Counted from the first letter of the stretch, positions 9,474 to 18,354 are shown. The stretch: DNA of 64,000 nucleotides from a virus (IMGVR_UViG_3300050015_000990:1-64000); one strand, 5' to 3'. Notes: generated by a model not told the origin, from the letters alone. Program-made: numbers and translations.

Positions 9474-11519
9474 ATGACCGATAAATTTAAATATGCTCCA
9501 GGTATGCCAGGTTTTGGCACAAAAGGTTCCGATGGTTCCACCGGTAACCAGGGGCTTGCTATGTATTTTACTGATCTAGATCCAGTTACTGAAATAATTT
9601 TATTAAATACAAAAATAGAAAATGATTGGGTTCTTTGGGAAGGATCATCAACTTCATTACCAGATGGTAGACCTTATACTACTGGAGATTTATTTTTTGA
9701 TAGTAATGGAAAAGCATATGAAATAAATGCTGAGACAAATACATTTTCAAGTATAGGGGGTAATTTAAATATGGGGGGATTTTTTGTTCCTCTTGGAATA
9801 AATGCAGATAATGGATTTCAGAGATATTTTAATAGTAATAGTTCTCCTAAATATATTATAGATAATATTTATACAGAGGTCGGAGCCATTAATTATACAG
9901 GATCCCCATTAACTATTTATGGCATAACCTCAGAAAATTTTGCTAGAATAGAATTTAGTAATGTGGTTTTAGGCCAATATAATCCATTTACCGTTTATTC
10001 TTCTGGCGTAACTGGAGGAATAGACGATGCTTCAGCTATAGCTATTGTTAGAGATGTATCTCTCAATTTATTTAGAATTGGAAATCTTGATGATGCAGGT
10101 AATTTAAGAAATGTTAACTTAGTATTTGACGTTTCTTCATTAATCCACACAAAACAACCAGGAAATTATTTTAACCCAAGTACTGCTCAAGGTTCAATAT
10201 TAACTAATTATGAAATAGCTGCAAATTCGCTTTTTGATCCTAATTTTAATAGTAATCCTGCCAGCTTTATAGGAGTTATGGGAACGACCGATATATCAAT
10301 AAGTTGGAATTTATTAGATTTTACAAATGATTCATTAGTAACAGGGGATTTATATTTTTATGAAGATTTATTTCCTGTTTATAATGGGAGTACATTTAGA
10401 ATTGATTCATCTGCAGCAAGACCATTAATTTTTTCTCATTTAGATTCTTCTAGTTCAATTCATATAATTGGGGTATCTCCTATAAAAGCTTATGGATGTT
10501 ACATGAAGTTAACCAAAAATGGATGGACTAGAAATTCGGCTAGCAAAAATTTATTTGCATCAAGCTTAGCTGTTACCCCTTTGAGCTATTCTGATGTATC
10601 AGCTGCTGAAACTTCTATAGGTTTTAATGTTATTACTAATATTGGCTGGGATGTTTCTCTTTATAATAACCCAGGAAATTTTATGTCTATTTGGCAAGGT
10701 ATTTGCCCAAGTGGAGGTAATCTATCACATCCTTATGACGGATCTGTTTATATTCATCTTGCTTCCAATGCTTTATCTACGGTTTCAAGAACAGGTTATG
10801 TAAAAATCCTGAATCTCTTGGGGGGGACATTTCAGAATGTTTCTATACAGCAAAAATGGGGAATTCAACCTCAAACATTGCCAACTCTGATTTCTAGTTT
10901 TTACGCTATCCCTAGACAGAGTCCTACTATCCCATATCCAGGACAATCTGGAATACGATACATAACTGATTCAGGTAAATCCAATTATGTGTGGACTATA
11001 ACTCCTGATAGCGGAATGACTGTAGCTATTACAAGTGGTGGATTAACAACAGATAGTTCTATTACCGTAACTTGGGGAACCCCTGGGGGTGCAGAAGGAA
11101 CAGGATCAGTAACTGTTCATTATACTGATGGGGGAGGAATTTCTAGTAATAAAACTTTACCAGTTTCTATAGAACATTTTACAATAGTAGAAGATACAAA
11201 TGGAGCTTCTTATAAATATTATAATGCTACTACAGGTGCAGCATGTCAGGGAAATAATACTTTATCTGTATATATAAATCCCGGAAATACTTGGCATGCT
11301 AATGTAGTGGGTTCTAATAGTGCAAAAGTATTTTTATCTGCATATGATCATACTGACACGAGATATCCTAGTGTATCGGGGGAAACAAGCAATAGTTTCT
11401 TATCGGTTAATATAGATCCTCCTACTACATCTGGTAGTAGTTCGGATATTAAAATTTATTCGAAGCATTCTTTATCCCCAGAAATATCAATTGTTGCATT
11501 ATCATCTTGCCCAATATAA
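9474..11519 (+). CDS. paralogous tail protein with BACON-like and PKD-like domains
   Basis: A 681-residue paralog of the preceding gene. It has the same Gly-X-Y start (PGFGTKGSDGSTGNQG), the same DNGFQRYFN and IYGI..NFARIEFSN blocks, and the same order of domains over ~370 residues. The C-terminal half differs: a BACON-like segment (residues ~375-460) is followed by a PKD/Ig-like domain with YVWTITP and SITVTWG..GG..GTGSVTVHY, a pattern frequent in Bacteroidota surface proteins. It looks like a gene duplication with exchange of the distal receptor-binding part. The TATAAATA box 4 bases before the ATG is too close to be its promoter. Confidence 0.65.
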   Translation: MTDKFKYAPGMPGFGTKGSDGSTGNQGLAMYFTDLDPVTEIILLNTKIENDWVLWEGSSTSLPDGRPYTTGDLFFDSNGKAYEINAETNTFSSIGGNLNMGGFFVPLGINADNGFQRYFNSNSSPKYIIDNIYTEVGAINYTGSPLTIYGITSENFARIEFSNVVLGQYNPFTVYSSGVTGGIDDASAIAIVRDVSLNLFRIGNLDDAGNLRNVNLVFDVSSLIHTKQPGNYFNPSTAQGSILTNYEIAANSLFDPNFNSNPASFIGVMGTTDISISWNLLDFTNDSLVTGDLYFYEDLFPVYNGSTFRIDSSAARPLIFSHLDSSSSIHIIGVSPIKAYGCYMKLTKNGWTRNSASKNLFASSLAVTPLSYSDVSAAETSIGFNVITNIGWDVSLYNNPGNFMSIWQGICPSGGNLSHPYDGSVYIHLASNALSTVSRTGYVKILNLLGGTFQNVSIQQKWGIQPQTLPTLISSFYAIPRQSPTIPYPGQSGIRYITDSGKSNYVWTITPDSGMTVAITSGGLTTDSSITVTWGTPGGAEGTGSVTVHYTDGGGISSNKTLPVSIEHFTIVEDTNGASYKYYNATTGAACQGNNTLSVYINPGNTWHANVVGSNSAKVFLSAYDHTDTRYPSVSGETSNSFLSVNIDPPTTSGSSSDIKIYSKHSLSPEISIVALSSCPI

Positions 11520-11538
11520 TTATTAATACTAATATAAA

Positions 11539-12411
11539 ATGGAAACAATTAAAAAAATTTTTAAAGTAATCTGGACATTTATTAATTCCAAATTTTTCGG
11601 ATATGCTGTTGTTTTGGTACTGGTTCTTTTTATTGCACAAACGTGTCATAATTTAAGTAAAGCAAAACAGAAGGTGACTAATTCAGAGCAAAATATTATA
11701 GCTTTAACCGATACCATTCACAAAGAAAAACTCAAAACTGGAGAACTACAATTTAGCATTGCTGGATATATTGCTAGTGTTAAGGATCTCAAAAATGTAA
11801 ATAAAAGTCTTTATGATGAAGTAGAAAAGCAAAAAGGAACAGTGATAAATCTTAATCGTCTTACAATACTTTTACAACAGGATAAAGAAGATCTTAGTCA
11901 TTTTATTGACTCATTAAAAATGATTATTAATCAGCCAATGAAAGTTAATGATACAACCTATATTGTTCCTTGGACACTTCCATTCACTTATGATTCAACT
12001 AATTTTGATATTTGGAGTGGGCAAACAAAAATAGGATTAACATTATCAAAAACATCGCTTAAAACTTATACATTAAGAACCATTGGTAATACTATAGAAC
12101 TTCCTAGATTTGATTTTTCTCAGATAGCAGTTACTAATTTAGGATCTGAAATGATTTCTAGAAAAACCCAAATAGAATTAGTTTATGGCCAGAAATATGT
12201 AAATGGAAAATTGATAGTATTTGCTAATAGTAAATATCCTGGATTTAGCGTTCTAAATTTAGAAGGATGGACAGTTCCTGATCCCCCTAAAAAACATTGG
12301 TTTACAGGATTTAATGTAAGTTTGGGAATAATGCCAAGTTATGATTTTCTTTTGGCTAAACCTACAATTGTAGTAGGTCCTTGCATTGGGTACTCAATCT
12401 ATCAGTGGTAA
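11539..12411 (+). CDS. membrane-anchored coiled-coil protein, possible lysis/envelope protein
   Basis: A 290-residue protein with one N-terminal membrane helix (residues ~22-37, FGYAVVLVLVLFIAQTC). A long heptad-rich coiled coil follows (~40-135), then a soluble region and a hydrophobic, Tyr/Gly-rich C-terminus resembling an outer-membrane strand. An N-terminal anchor followed by a periplasmic coiled coil is the layout of inner-membrane spanins, and similar proteins occur in Bacteroidota and their phages. A lysis role is speculative, and no endolysin or holin was found beside it. It is cotranscribed with the tail genes. Confidence 0.5.
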   Translation: METIKKIFKVIWTFINSKFFGYAVVLVLVLFIAQTCHNLSKAKQKVTNSEQNIIALTDTIHKEKLKTGELQFSIAGYIASVKDLKNVNKSLYDEVEKQKGTVINLNRLTILLQQDKEDLSHFIDSLKMIINQPMKVNDTTYIVPWTLPFTYDSTNFDIWSGQTKIGLTLSKTSLKTYTLRTIGNTIELPRFDFSQIAVTNLGSEMISRKTQIELVYGQKYVNGKLIVFANSKYPGFSVLNLEGWTVPDPPKKHWFTGFNVSLGIMPSYDFLLAKPTIVVGPCIGYSIYQW

Positions 12412-12425
12412 AATAAATATAAATA

Positions 12426-14204
12426 ATGGCTACAAATCTCAGTAAATATATCCAATTAAATGATTTTCTCTTATTAGAATACGAATTCGATAAGAGCGGG
12501 ATCGATACCTCCCTTGGTTCCATTGGGATTTCCTCAGTGGTAGCAACAAATCTTTTTGGATCTTTACAATATTTCAATATCGGAGGGCAGGGTGTTACTA
12601 ATAATGATCTTAATCTGAATTCTGTTCCAACTAATGCAGCAAGATCATCGTGGTATTTTTCTTATGATACTTCTAACTATGGCTCACATTTTGACAGTTC
12701 TATCGCTATTTCTATTTCTGAATACCCTTTAGATACAATTCGAGTTCATATTGTTTCAGGATATAATTTTGATGACATTACAGGATTCTTATTACAGGTT
12801 AAAGCACAAGATATATCCAGTAATTTAGTTGACCTTGCTAATTTTACATGGGCAAAACAAATTCAGGGAAGTAATGATGTTTTAAAATTTAGCCCTAATA
12901 CTCTTCTTTTAGGAAATAGATTCTATGATAAGTATGTAGAATTTAAAGTACCCTCTGTTCAAAATTTAGGAGGGGATACAGGGACTTCATTAGGTCAAGC
13001 TTTAAATATAAAAACATTATCGGATATTTTCTTGACTTATAGTACTATTCCGGAAATGGATGTAGACACTTATATTATTTCAGAAGCTATTTCTCTTCAA
13101 CTTCCTGTTTCAAGTCCAGCAGATGATTTTAATTGCTTAATAGCTGAATCAACTGGAGGAGATTATATTGAATTTTATGCAACATTTAGGGATCTTATTA
13201 TTGGAGAAAATATCGGAGAAATAGAAAGCGGTCGAATTCCTCTTTATACTTCAAGTAATCCAAATGATAATTATCAGGATTTCGATAATCAATATGGAGC
13301 AAGAACAGCTAAATGGGTTCTTATGCATGAACTTTATGTTTATGAGCATATCGGCTTAACTACCTCATTGCTAACTCAAAAATATGTTTTTACACAAGAA
13401 GATAATTTTATGCTTCCTAATACATTTAGACCTGTTCTAAAAAATGCTGATATAGATTCATCATATACAATTCAATATGTTTGTAGATTAATGAATAGAA
13501 TGGATGGAACGCAAATTATTCGAAAAGCCTCTTTTGCTTCTCAAAATCCTAAAAAATATGGGTTATATTTTACAAGAATAAATGTTGATAATTATATTCC
13601 TTATAAAGTATTTAATAGATTAGCTGCTGAAGCAAGTCCTAATATTGGAGGAGCTGGGGCTCAAAGAACTAAATTTGTAAAAGTTTATTATGATTCTGTT
13701 GATGTTATGCTTAATATGAATAATGAAGTTCTTCCTCAAGGAACAGGGCCTTTATTCTTAAAACAATCTGATGGGGCTTACTTATTTAAATTTAATAAAG
13801 TAAATACGGATTCTGGTAATCAATCAACAAATGTAGATTTATCTGGTGCTTATAATTATGCTATTGTATTTGTTCTTGATGATTTAACCAAGATTGAAAT
13901 AAGCCCTACTTTTTCTGCAAATATGAATACTACTTTAGGACAGATTGAATTTAAAATTTTAGAATCCCAAGCTCAAAAGCTTCTTATTCAAAAGGGCAAT
14001 TCATATTCTATAGTAGTAAAAAATCCAGATGGAACTCAATATACGTTTTATGAAGGGATTTATTACTCATATAAGAATTTTAATCAAGTTGTAACTCAAT
14101 TTCAGAGTTTATTCGATGTAACCTCGCTTAATACTCAGATAGCAGCTCTTCAGACAGAAAATAAGATTTTATCAGATCGAATAAGTGCTTTAAAAATTAA
14201 ATAA
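12426..14204 (+). CDS. structural protein with C-terminal coiled coil
   Basis: A 592-residue, beta-rich protein (frequent Ser, Asn, Tyr, Asp) with no recognised enzymatic motif. The last ~30 residues (SLNTQIAALQTENKILSDRI) have a clear Leu/Ile heptad pattern and would form a coiled coil, probably for trimerisation or docking. The ATG directly abuts a TATAAATA sequence at 12418-12425, so that sequence cannot serve as its own -10 promoter. It is the last structural gene of the operon. A virion tail or appendage role is inferred from neighbourhood and composition; the family is unknown to me. Confidence 0.55.
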   Translation: MATNLSKYIQLNDFLLLEYEFDKSGIDTSLGSIGISSVVATNLFGSLQYFNIGGQGVTNNDLNLNSVPTNAARSSWYFSYDTSNYGSHFDSSIAISISEYPLDTIRVHIVSGYNFDDITGFLLQVKAQDISSNLVDLANFTWAKQIQGSNDVLKFSPNTLLLGNRFYDKYVEFKVPSVQNLGGDTGTSLGQALNIKTLSDIFLTYSTIPEMDVDTYIISEAISLQLPVSSPADDFNCLIAESTGGDYIEFYATFRDLIIGENIGEIESGRIPLYTSSNPNDNYQDFDNQYGARTAKWVLMHELYVYEHIGLTTSLLTQKYVFTQEDNFMLPNTFRPVLKNADIDSSYTIQYVCRLMNRMDGTQIIRKASFASQNPKKYGLYFTRINVDNYIPYKVFNRLAAEASPNIGGAGAQRTKFVKVYYDSVDVMLNMNNEVLPQGTGPLFLKQSDGAYLFKFNKVNTDSGNQSTNVDLSGAYNYAIVFVLDDLTKIEISPTFSANMNTTLGQIEFKILESQAQKLLIQKGNSYSIVVKNPDGTQYTFYEGIYYSYKNFNQVVTQFQSLFDVTSLNTQIAALQTENKILSDRISALKIK

Positions 14205-14205
14205 T

Positions 14206-14784
14206 ATGGGAAATAGTTTTTCTGGAATTTATAAAATACAATCCAAAATTAAACCAGAAAGAATTTATATCGGAAGTGCTGTTAATTTTAAAAATAGATG
14301 TTCTGTTCATATTATATGTTTGAGAAAAAATAAACATAATAAAAAACTGCAATCCCATTATAATGAATTTGGTGAAAATGATTTAGAATTTTCTATATTA
14401 CTAAAATGTGATCCAAAGAAATTAATAAAAAATGAACAAAATTTTATAAATGAATACAAACCATATTTTAATATATCTAAAAAAGCCGGGAGCACATTAG
14501 GTATAAATTATTCTGATGAAGTTAAATTAAAAATGAGTAAAGCACAAAAAGGGTTAAAACATCCTTGGAGAAAAAATCTTACAGAAGAAAGCAAATTAAA
14601 AATCAGTAATTCATTAAAAGGACATAAGGTATCTGAAGAAACTAGAAATAAATTAAGCAAAGCTAAGATTGGAAAACCTAGATCAGAAGAAACAAAAAGA
14701 AAAATAAGTCAAGCTACTACAGGGGAAAATAACCCAATGTATGGAAAAACCAAATTTAAATTATTCCAAAATCTTAGAAGCTAA
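14206..14784 (+). CDS. GIY-YIG homing endonuclease, free-standing
   Basis: A 192-residue protein with an N-terminal GIY-YIG nuclease domain. GIYKIQS and RIYIGSA are the two signature strands, with the conserved Arg (FKNRCSVH) and Glu (NEQNFINEY) following. Residues ~100-175 hold repeated DNA-binding segments of the type SDEVKLKMSKAQKG and SEETRNKLSKAKIG (NUMOD3-like). These enzymes cut at specific sites and spread their own gene by homing. It follows the structural operon by one base and has no intron around it, so it behaves as an independent mobile gene. Two other GIY-YIG genes occur in the window. Confidence 0.9.
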   Translation: MGNSFSGIYKIQSKIKPERIYIGSAVNFKNRCSVHIICLRKNKHNKKLQSHYNEFGENDLEFSILLKCDPKKLIKNEQNFINEYKPYFNISKKAGSTLGINYSDEVKLKMSKAQKGLKHPWRKNLTEESKLKISNSLKGHKVSEETRNKLSKAKIGKPRSEETKRKISQATTGENNPMYGKTKFKLFQNLRS

Positions 14785-14795
14785 CTAAAAACAGA

Positions 14796-14819
14796 AAACC
14801 TCTTAGAATTAGGAGGTTT
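14796..14819 (+). terminator. hairpin between convergent operons
   Basis: AAACCTC (14796-14802) pairs with GAGGTTT (14813-14819), extendable by two inner pairs. It lies 11 bases after the stop of the endonuclease gene and before the convergent - strand gene. The T-tract after it is weak (TTTCTT). The rest of the 148-base gap holds no gene I would call, only short open frames. Confidence 0.55.
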
Positions 14820-14932
14820 CTTGTGCAATATAGTTTGAAAGAGATTAGAGAGGATGTTTTTCTTAGACAATGGTTTATATAATAGGGAGATTAAAATTGA
14901 GCAGCAAGCTCCTTATGAGTTTCTGCAAGGTG

Positions 14933-15415
14933 TTAGAAGAGTCCTTTGATGGTATTAAAAAGCCAACTAAGGATAGGCCATTTTACAAGAACAAAAATCA
15001 GTGCTCCTGTGAAAAAAGCACGAGTTAAAACCCATTTTAAAGAAAGAGTATCAAAAGCAAATCTATAGATAACTCCATAAACTAAAGTTGGGGTTCCTTC
15101 ATCATCATAAAACTGATTAAACTCAGGAACAATAGATCCTGCAAACCCTAAATCTGAATCAAGATATTGGTGAAGAGGAGCAAGAATTTCCATTAACCGG
15201 AGTCGTTTAATATTTTCAGGTAAAACAGAATCTTCCATAGGAAGAGATACTGGAACATAAAGAACATAAAAGAAATTAAAATCCAATCCAAATTTATTAA
15301 ACTTGGATTGAGGATTATAAGCTTCAGCTTGAATAGTCTTTATCCAACTTCTATAATTAGATATATCTCTAATAACCCCAAGCACTGGAAATTTTTTCCA
15401 GAGAGGGGTTTTCAT
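14933..15415 (-). CDS. membrane-associated protein of unknown function
   Basis: Starting at the ATG at 15415 (MKTPLWKK, 4 bases after the sigma-factor stop) it encodes 160 residues. An ATG at 15454 would add 13 residues but overlap the sigma gene. The C-terminal ~35 residues hold two hydrophobic stretches (WVLTRAFFTGALIFVLV and WPILSWLFNTI), so it is probably anchored by one hairpin or one long helix. The N-terminal part is soluble and not recognised. It is cotranscribed with the ECF sigma gene, where a membrane partner could be a regulator of that sigma. That is speculation from position only. Confidence 0.6.
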   Translation of the reverse strand: MKTPLWKKFPVLGVIRDISNYRSWIKTIQAEAYNPQSKFNKFGLDFNFFYVLYVPVSLPMEDSVLPENIKRLRLMEILAPLHQYLDSDLGFAGSIVPEFNQFYDDEGTPTLVYGVIYRFAFDTLSLKWVLTRAFFTGALIFVLVKWPILSWLFNTIKGLF

Positions 15416-15419
15416 TTTT

Positions 15420-16052
15420 CTAATATTCTTCTTCTTCATCATAATAGGCTTCAATAAGATCCGGATGTTTTTCTCTCAACATTTCAGCTACATCTTTTCT
15501 TGCTTTTCTAAGACGAGTCTTAACTGTATTAAGATTCCAACCTAAATCTGCGGCAATATCCTGGAGTCTTTTGTTATTTATTTCTCTTTCTAAAATAACT
15601 GTTCTATAAGGTTCCTCGAGTTTTTCAATTTCCTCAAGAGTTTTTTCATAAAGAGCTAAAGTTAATTTTTCTCCGGATGGACCAATAACTTCAATATTGA
15701 TCGAGGTTAAAGGAGTATAAACTTTAAGAAGTTTTGAATGATTTTCTGAAAGTTTATCTCTTGAAAGAGTTTTGCTTTTTAGCCTTAGCTGACCTAAAGC
15801 TTCATTCTTAGCAATAGCATATACCCAAGTACTAAAATTATAGTCCTTGTTGTATTGATCTATTTTTTCCCAAACAGCAATAAATGTTTTCGATACAATT
15901 TCTCTTGCGAGATCTATATCATGAACATAATTATAAGTAAAAGAAATAAGACCTGGTTTAAGCCTCTTAATAAGATCTGAAAATGTTTTATTATCCTTTT
16001 TGTCTAAAAAATCAATCGCAAGCGATTGAATCGAAATGATTTCTCTATGCAT
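15420..16052 (-). CDS. ECF-type RNA polymerase sigma factor
   Basis: A 210-residue sigma-70 family protein of the small extracytoplasmic-function architecture. Region 2 is at residues ~20-90 (LIKRLKPGLISFTYNYV, DLAREIVSKTFIAVWEKID, FSTWVYAIAKNEALGQLR). Region 4 is at ~130-195 (EEPYRTVILEREINNKRLQDIA and NLNTVKTRLRKARKDV, the helix-turn-helix that reads the -35 element). It should redirect host RNA polymerase to a set of phage promoters. The window also encodes a gp55-like late sigma, so two phage sigma factors are present. The gene ends in TAG immediately before the next gene, which shows TAG works as a stop here. Upstream is a strong terminator. Confidence 0.9.
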   Translation of the reverse strand: MHREIISIQSLAIDFLDKKDNKTFSDLIKRLKPGLISFTYNYVHDIDLAREIVSKTFIAVWEKIDQYNKDYNFSTWVYAIAKNEALGQLRLKSKTLSRDKLSENHSKLLKVYTPLTSINIEVIGPSGEKLTLALYEKTLEEIEKLEEPYRTVILEREINNKRLQDIAADLGWNLNTVKTRLRKARKDVAEMLREKHPDLIEAYYDEEEEY

Positions 16053-16079
16053 ACGAATACAACAATTTTATTATTAGTT

Positions 16080-16110
16080 AAAAAAGATGTTGAGGATTTT
16101 ACTCCTCAAC
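16080..16110 (-). terminator. rho-independent terminator
   Basis: GTTGAGGA (16089-16096) pairs with TCCTCAAC (16103-16110). Read on the - strand the stem is followed by ATCTTTTTT. It overlaps the stop codon of the small gene at 16099-16419 and separates it from the sigma operon. Confidence 0.8.
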
Positions 16111-16419
16111 AATTTGTTCAACGTATGAATTAATATTCTGGAGAATTCCCGCAACCTGCTGGTATGGGAAATTTCCTAATACGTTTACGATTTGTTGGAA
16201 TGTGTTGTGGTCAACAACATCTACCTGAATTGCATTCATAATACCTGCAATTTGGTTAAAAGGATAAGTGCCAATAGCTTTTAAAACAGCTGCTTTAAAT
16301 TCTGGTTTTAAACGATATGTAGGAACATAGGCATTTGTTTCTACTACTTGTGCTGCATCAACTTTTGGACCTTCGGTTTTTGGAACTTCTGCGATTTCCT
16401 GTGGTTTTTGATCTTCCAT
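16099..16419 (-). CDS. small protein with two internal repeats
   Basis: A 106-residue protein when started at MEDQKP (16419), which has the usual A/T-rich leader. A frame extension to 16479 is possible but runs through a hairpin. After a Pro/Glu-rich linker the protein has two imperfect copies of the pattern FxxAVLKAIGTYPFNQIAGIMNAI and FQQIVNVLGNFPYQQVAGILQNI, so it is a duplicated helical module. It is not a family I recognise. It is flanked by hairpins on both sides, suggesting a single-gene transcript. Confidence 0.7.
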   Translation of the reverse strand: MEDQKPQEIAEVPKTEGPKVDAAQVVETNAYVPTYRLKPEFKAAVLKAIGTYPFNQIAGIMNAIQVDVVDHNTFQQIVNVLGNFPYQQVAGILQNINSYVEQIVEE

Positions 16420-16456
16420 AATTTTATAAGAATTTATTAATTTATTTTTATATATC

Positions 16457-16488
16457 CGAGCTTCTTTCAATATACTCATAAAAGCTCG
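16457..16488 (-). terminator. hairpin between two small genes
   Basis: CGAGCTT (16457-16463) and AAGCTCG (16482-16488) form a perfect 7-bp stem with an 18-base loop, in the gap between the 83-residue gene (ending 16519) and the start at 16419. No T-tract follows on the - strand, so it could equally be a leader structure. Confidence 0.35.
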
Positions 16489-16518
16489 TTAATTTTTCTC
16501 AAAAAAGTTAACTTAATG

Positions 16519-16770
16519 TTAAACCTTTACAAAACCATCTTTTTCATACATTTCTATTTGTCTTTCAAAATCCGGTTTGATGATCATACATTCATATGCG
16601 AGTACCCCTGTCTTAGTTTTAAAACGAACAATATTTATCATCCAATCATCTTTTGGATCTTCTAAAAGGAACCAAACTGAAAATGGTGAACGAGGTTTTT
16701 CCATCTTAATTAATGGAGTATACTTTGAATACAAAGAAATATTTTCTACTTTTTTTTCTTTTTTTTCCAT
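16519..16770 (-). CDS. small protein of unknown function
   Basis: An 83-residue basic/acidic protein (MEKKEKKVENISLY...) with no recognised domain, one base downstream of the thymidylate kinase stop. The central part (FSVWFLLEDPKDDWMINIVRF) is beta-like. The arrangement indicates cotranscription with the kinase. A frame on the opposite strand here is a shadow. No function can be assigned. Confidence 0.65.
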   Translation of the reverse strand: MEKKEKKVENISLYSKYTPLIKMEKPRSPFSVWFLLEDPKDDWMINIVRFKTKTGVLAYECMIIKPDFERQIEMYEKDGFVKV

Positions 16771-16771
16771 T

Positions 16772-17557
16772 TTATTTATCTATATAGCCGCCATCTTTCC
16801 ATGCGGCTATTTTTTCATCAAGAGTACTAAAATCAAAATCCGGATTTTCATCTCCAAATAAAGTATAATCTAGAAGGGGTTTTACATGCATTTTAAATAG
16901 ATCTTTCGGAGGAATAACTAAATATTTATCTTTCTGAGCAATGGTACAGGGAATAATTTTACTATTAACCCCTGCCATAATATCTAAATAATTTTGTCTT
17001 ACTCTTTCCTGAAATTCAAAATCTGCTTCGTGAATATCTTGTTTTCCATTGAGATAGTCTCTATCTGATCCTTCTCTTTTGGTTTCTAACCTTTCCTTTG
17101 TAATTTTTATAGGGACATCAAAGAATATATTTAAATCGGGATAAGGAAGATTTAAGAAATCAAATTCAAAATTCAAAATCCACGTTCTAATATCATCAGT
17201 TTCTTTTGACGCTAATGGATATTTAGCTGCTTGATAAGCAATATTTGAAAAAACATATCTATCTAAAAGAACAACGTCAACAGTTTTTAATGCTTCTTTA
17301 AGAATTGGGAGAAACATAAAACGATCCATAGCATAAATATTTGCCACAAAATAAGGAGAAACTTTATCTATACCTCCGAATTCGCCACGTAAAAATCTAG
17401 CAATAATATCACTAAATTCATTATGACCATACATCGGAAAATGAAAGAAGGAAAAAGATAATTTATGATTTTTAAAATATTTTTTGACAAGTTCTACTTG
17501 GGTACTTTTTCCTGCACCATCACAGCCTTCAATAGATATTAATTTACTCATTATCAA
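16772..17557 (-). CDS. tmk: thymidylate kinase
   Basis: A 261-residue P-loop kinase converting dTMP to dTDP. Visible are the Walker A loop GCDGAGKST (residues 11-19), the DRY motif (99-101, LLDRYVFSNIAYQ) binding the nucleotide monophosphate, and a LID-like segment with ETKREGSDRDYLNG. It is longer than typical bacterial enzymes (~210) by a C-terminal extension. Start at 17557 (MIMSK) or two codons later. It lies among small genes and supplies dTTP for a low-GC genome. Confidence in the family is high; specificity for dTMP over other dNMPs is inferred. Confidence 0.85.
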   Translation of the reverse strand: MIMSKLISIEGCDGAGKSTQVELVKKYFKNHKLSFSFFHFPMYGHNEFSDIIARFLRGEFGGIDKVSPYFVANIYAMDRFMFLPILKEALKTVDVVLLDRYVFSNIAYQAAKYPLASKETDDIRTWILNFEFDFLNLPYPDLNIFFDVPIKITKERLETKREGSDRDYLNGKQDIHEADFEFQERVRQNYLDIMAGVNSKIIPCTIAQKDKYLVIPPKDLFKMHVKPLLDYTLFGDENPDFDFSTLDEKIAAWKDGGYIDK

Positions 17558-17779
17558 TTAAATAAGATTATCAAATTTTTCTTTATATCTTTCAGTAAAT
17601 TGAATACTTTTATTATCAATTAATCTTTTTATGTCGGAATATAATAAAAGTTTTGGGGAACAGGTTAATTTATAAATTAATCCTTTATTATTACAAAAAA
17701 GTATTGCTGCTTCTTTTTTTAATTGAACTATTTTTGATCGGAATCTTCTAAATCTAAACTTAATGTTTCTTTCCAACAT
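17558..17779 (-). CDS. small basic protein of unknown function
   Basis: A 73-residue Lys/Arg/Ile-rich frame ending immediately before the thymidylate kinase start. Its only ATG (17779) makes it overlap the upstream gene by 52 bases, which is unusual here, so either the overlap is real or the start is a non-standard codon further in. The sequence after residue 20 (LFCNNKGLIYKL..LLLYSDIKRLI) looks protein-like. No family recognised. Confidence 0.45.
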   Translation of the reverse strand: MLERNIKFRFRRFRSKIVQLKKEAAILFCNNKGLIYKLTCSPKLLLYSDIKRLIDNKSIQFTERYKEKFDNLI

Positions 17780-17937
17780 TCACGCCACCTTGCGAATTCA
17801 AGCCAACGTGTTTCCCCAGCTATTGTAACAGGAACAAACAGAAATCTTTTGTGTTCGATATACCAGGTTCCTGTTGCTTCATCTTTATATTTTTTATCAT
17901 GCCACGCATATTTATAATACCTTAAATAAAAATCCAA
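17728..17937 (-). CDS. small Trp/Tyr-rich protein
   Basis: A 69-residue protein rich in aromatic residues (HDKKYKDEATGTWYIEH, TRWLEFARWRECW). No ATG exists in frame. The start drawn is TTG at 17937, which lies inside the end of a 28-residue membrane peptide gene, so initiation could be coupled to its translation. The pattern of alternating charged and aromatic residues suggests a small beta domain. Function unknown. Confidence 0.55.
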   Translation of the reverse strand: MDFYLRYYKYAWHDKKYKDEATGTWYIEHKRFLFVPVTIAGETRWLEFARWRECWKETLSLDLEDSDQK

Positions 17938-17998
17938 AGATTGAAATAAGAAGTATAATTCCCCCAGCAGGTCCTGCGTTTTTTATATTATCTTCCAT
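17912..17998 (-). CDS. single-span membrane micropeptide (28 aa)
   Basis: An ATG at 17998 opens a 28-codon frame (MEDNIKNAGPAGG then IILLISIFGFLFKVL) ending in TAA at 17912-17914. It is a short charged N-terminus followed by one membrane helix. It is preceded by the A/T-rich leader seen at other starts and overlaps the next gene by 26 bases. It is too short for confident calling, but composition and position favour a real micropeptide. Confidence 0.45.
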   Translation of the reverse strand: MEDNIKNAGPAGGIILLISIFGFLFKVL

Positions 17999-18021
17999 AT
18001 TTGTTCATTTATTTTTGCCTC

Positions 18022-18354
18022 TTATTTAAAAAATTTTAATCTTGAGATAAGAGAAAACATTTGATTTACAAAAAGACCAACCCCAAAAATTCCTAAAATA
18101 TTCCAATCTTTAGAAAGTAAAGTCATTAAACCAAGTCCATATAAGAGAGACATGATAGTTATTTCTCCAAAACTTAATAAAGATGATAAAAACATATAAC
18201 GCATTGAAGGAAATTTCGGAACTTCATAAAGTTGTTCTTGATTCATCACAAGAATCCCGGTAAGAGGATTTTGATTCTCAATAATTGGTTTAGGTATTTC
18301 TTTCCCCGCCTTTACCGCATTTAATCTATCTGCTAAAGATCTATTTTTAATCAT
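18022..18354 (-). CDS. small membrane protein
   Basis: A 110-residue protein with a soluble N-terminus (~50 residues, DRLNAVKAGKEIPKP) and two hydrophobic helices in the C-terminal half (YMFLSSLLSFGEITIMSLLYGLGLM and ILGIFGVGLFVNQMFSLI). It starts 2 bases after the stop of the 301-residue charged protein, so the two are coupled. No family recognised. It may be an inner-membrane protein of the infected cell. Confidence 0.65.
   Translation of the reverse strand: MIKNRSLADRLNAVKAGKEIPKPIIENQNPLTGILVMNQEQLYEVPKFPSMRYMFLSSLLSFGEITIMSLLYGLGLMTLLSKDWNILGIFGVGLFVNQMFSLISRLKFFK

Noticed and set aside
12418-12425. TATAAATA just before the ATG at 12426, and again at 9462-9469 before 9474, as T4-type late promoters
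   Set aside because: The boxes are 0-4 bases from the start codons, so transcription would begin inside the genes. They are more likely A/T-rich initiation regions.
14785-14932. Short open frames in the convergent gap (for example M at 14853, 31 codons)
   Set aside because: Too short, no leader or coupling, and located after a terminator-like hairpin.
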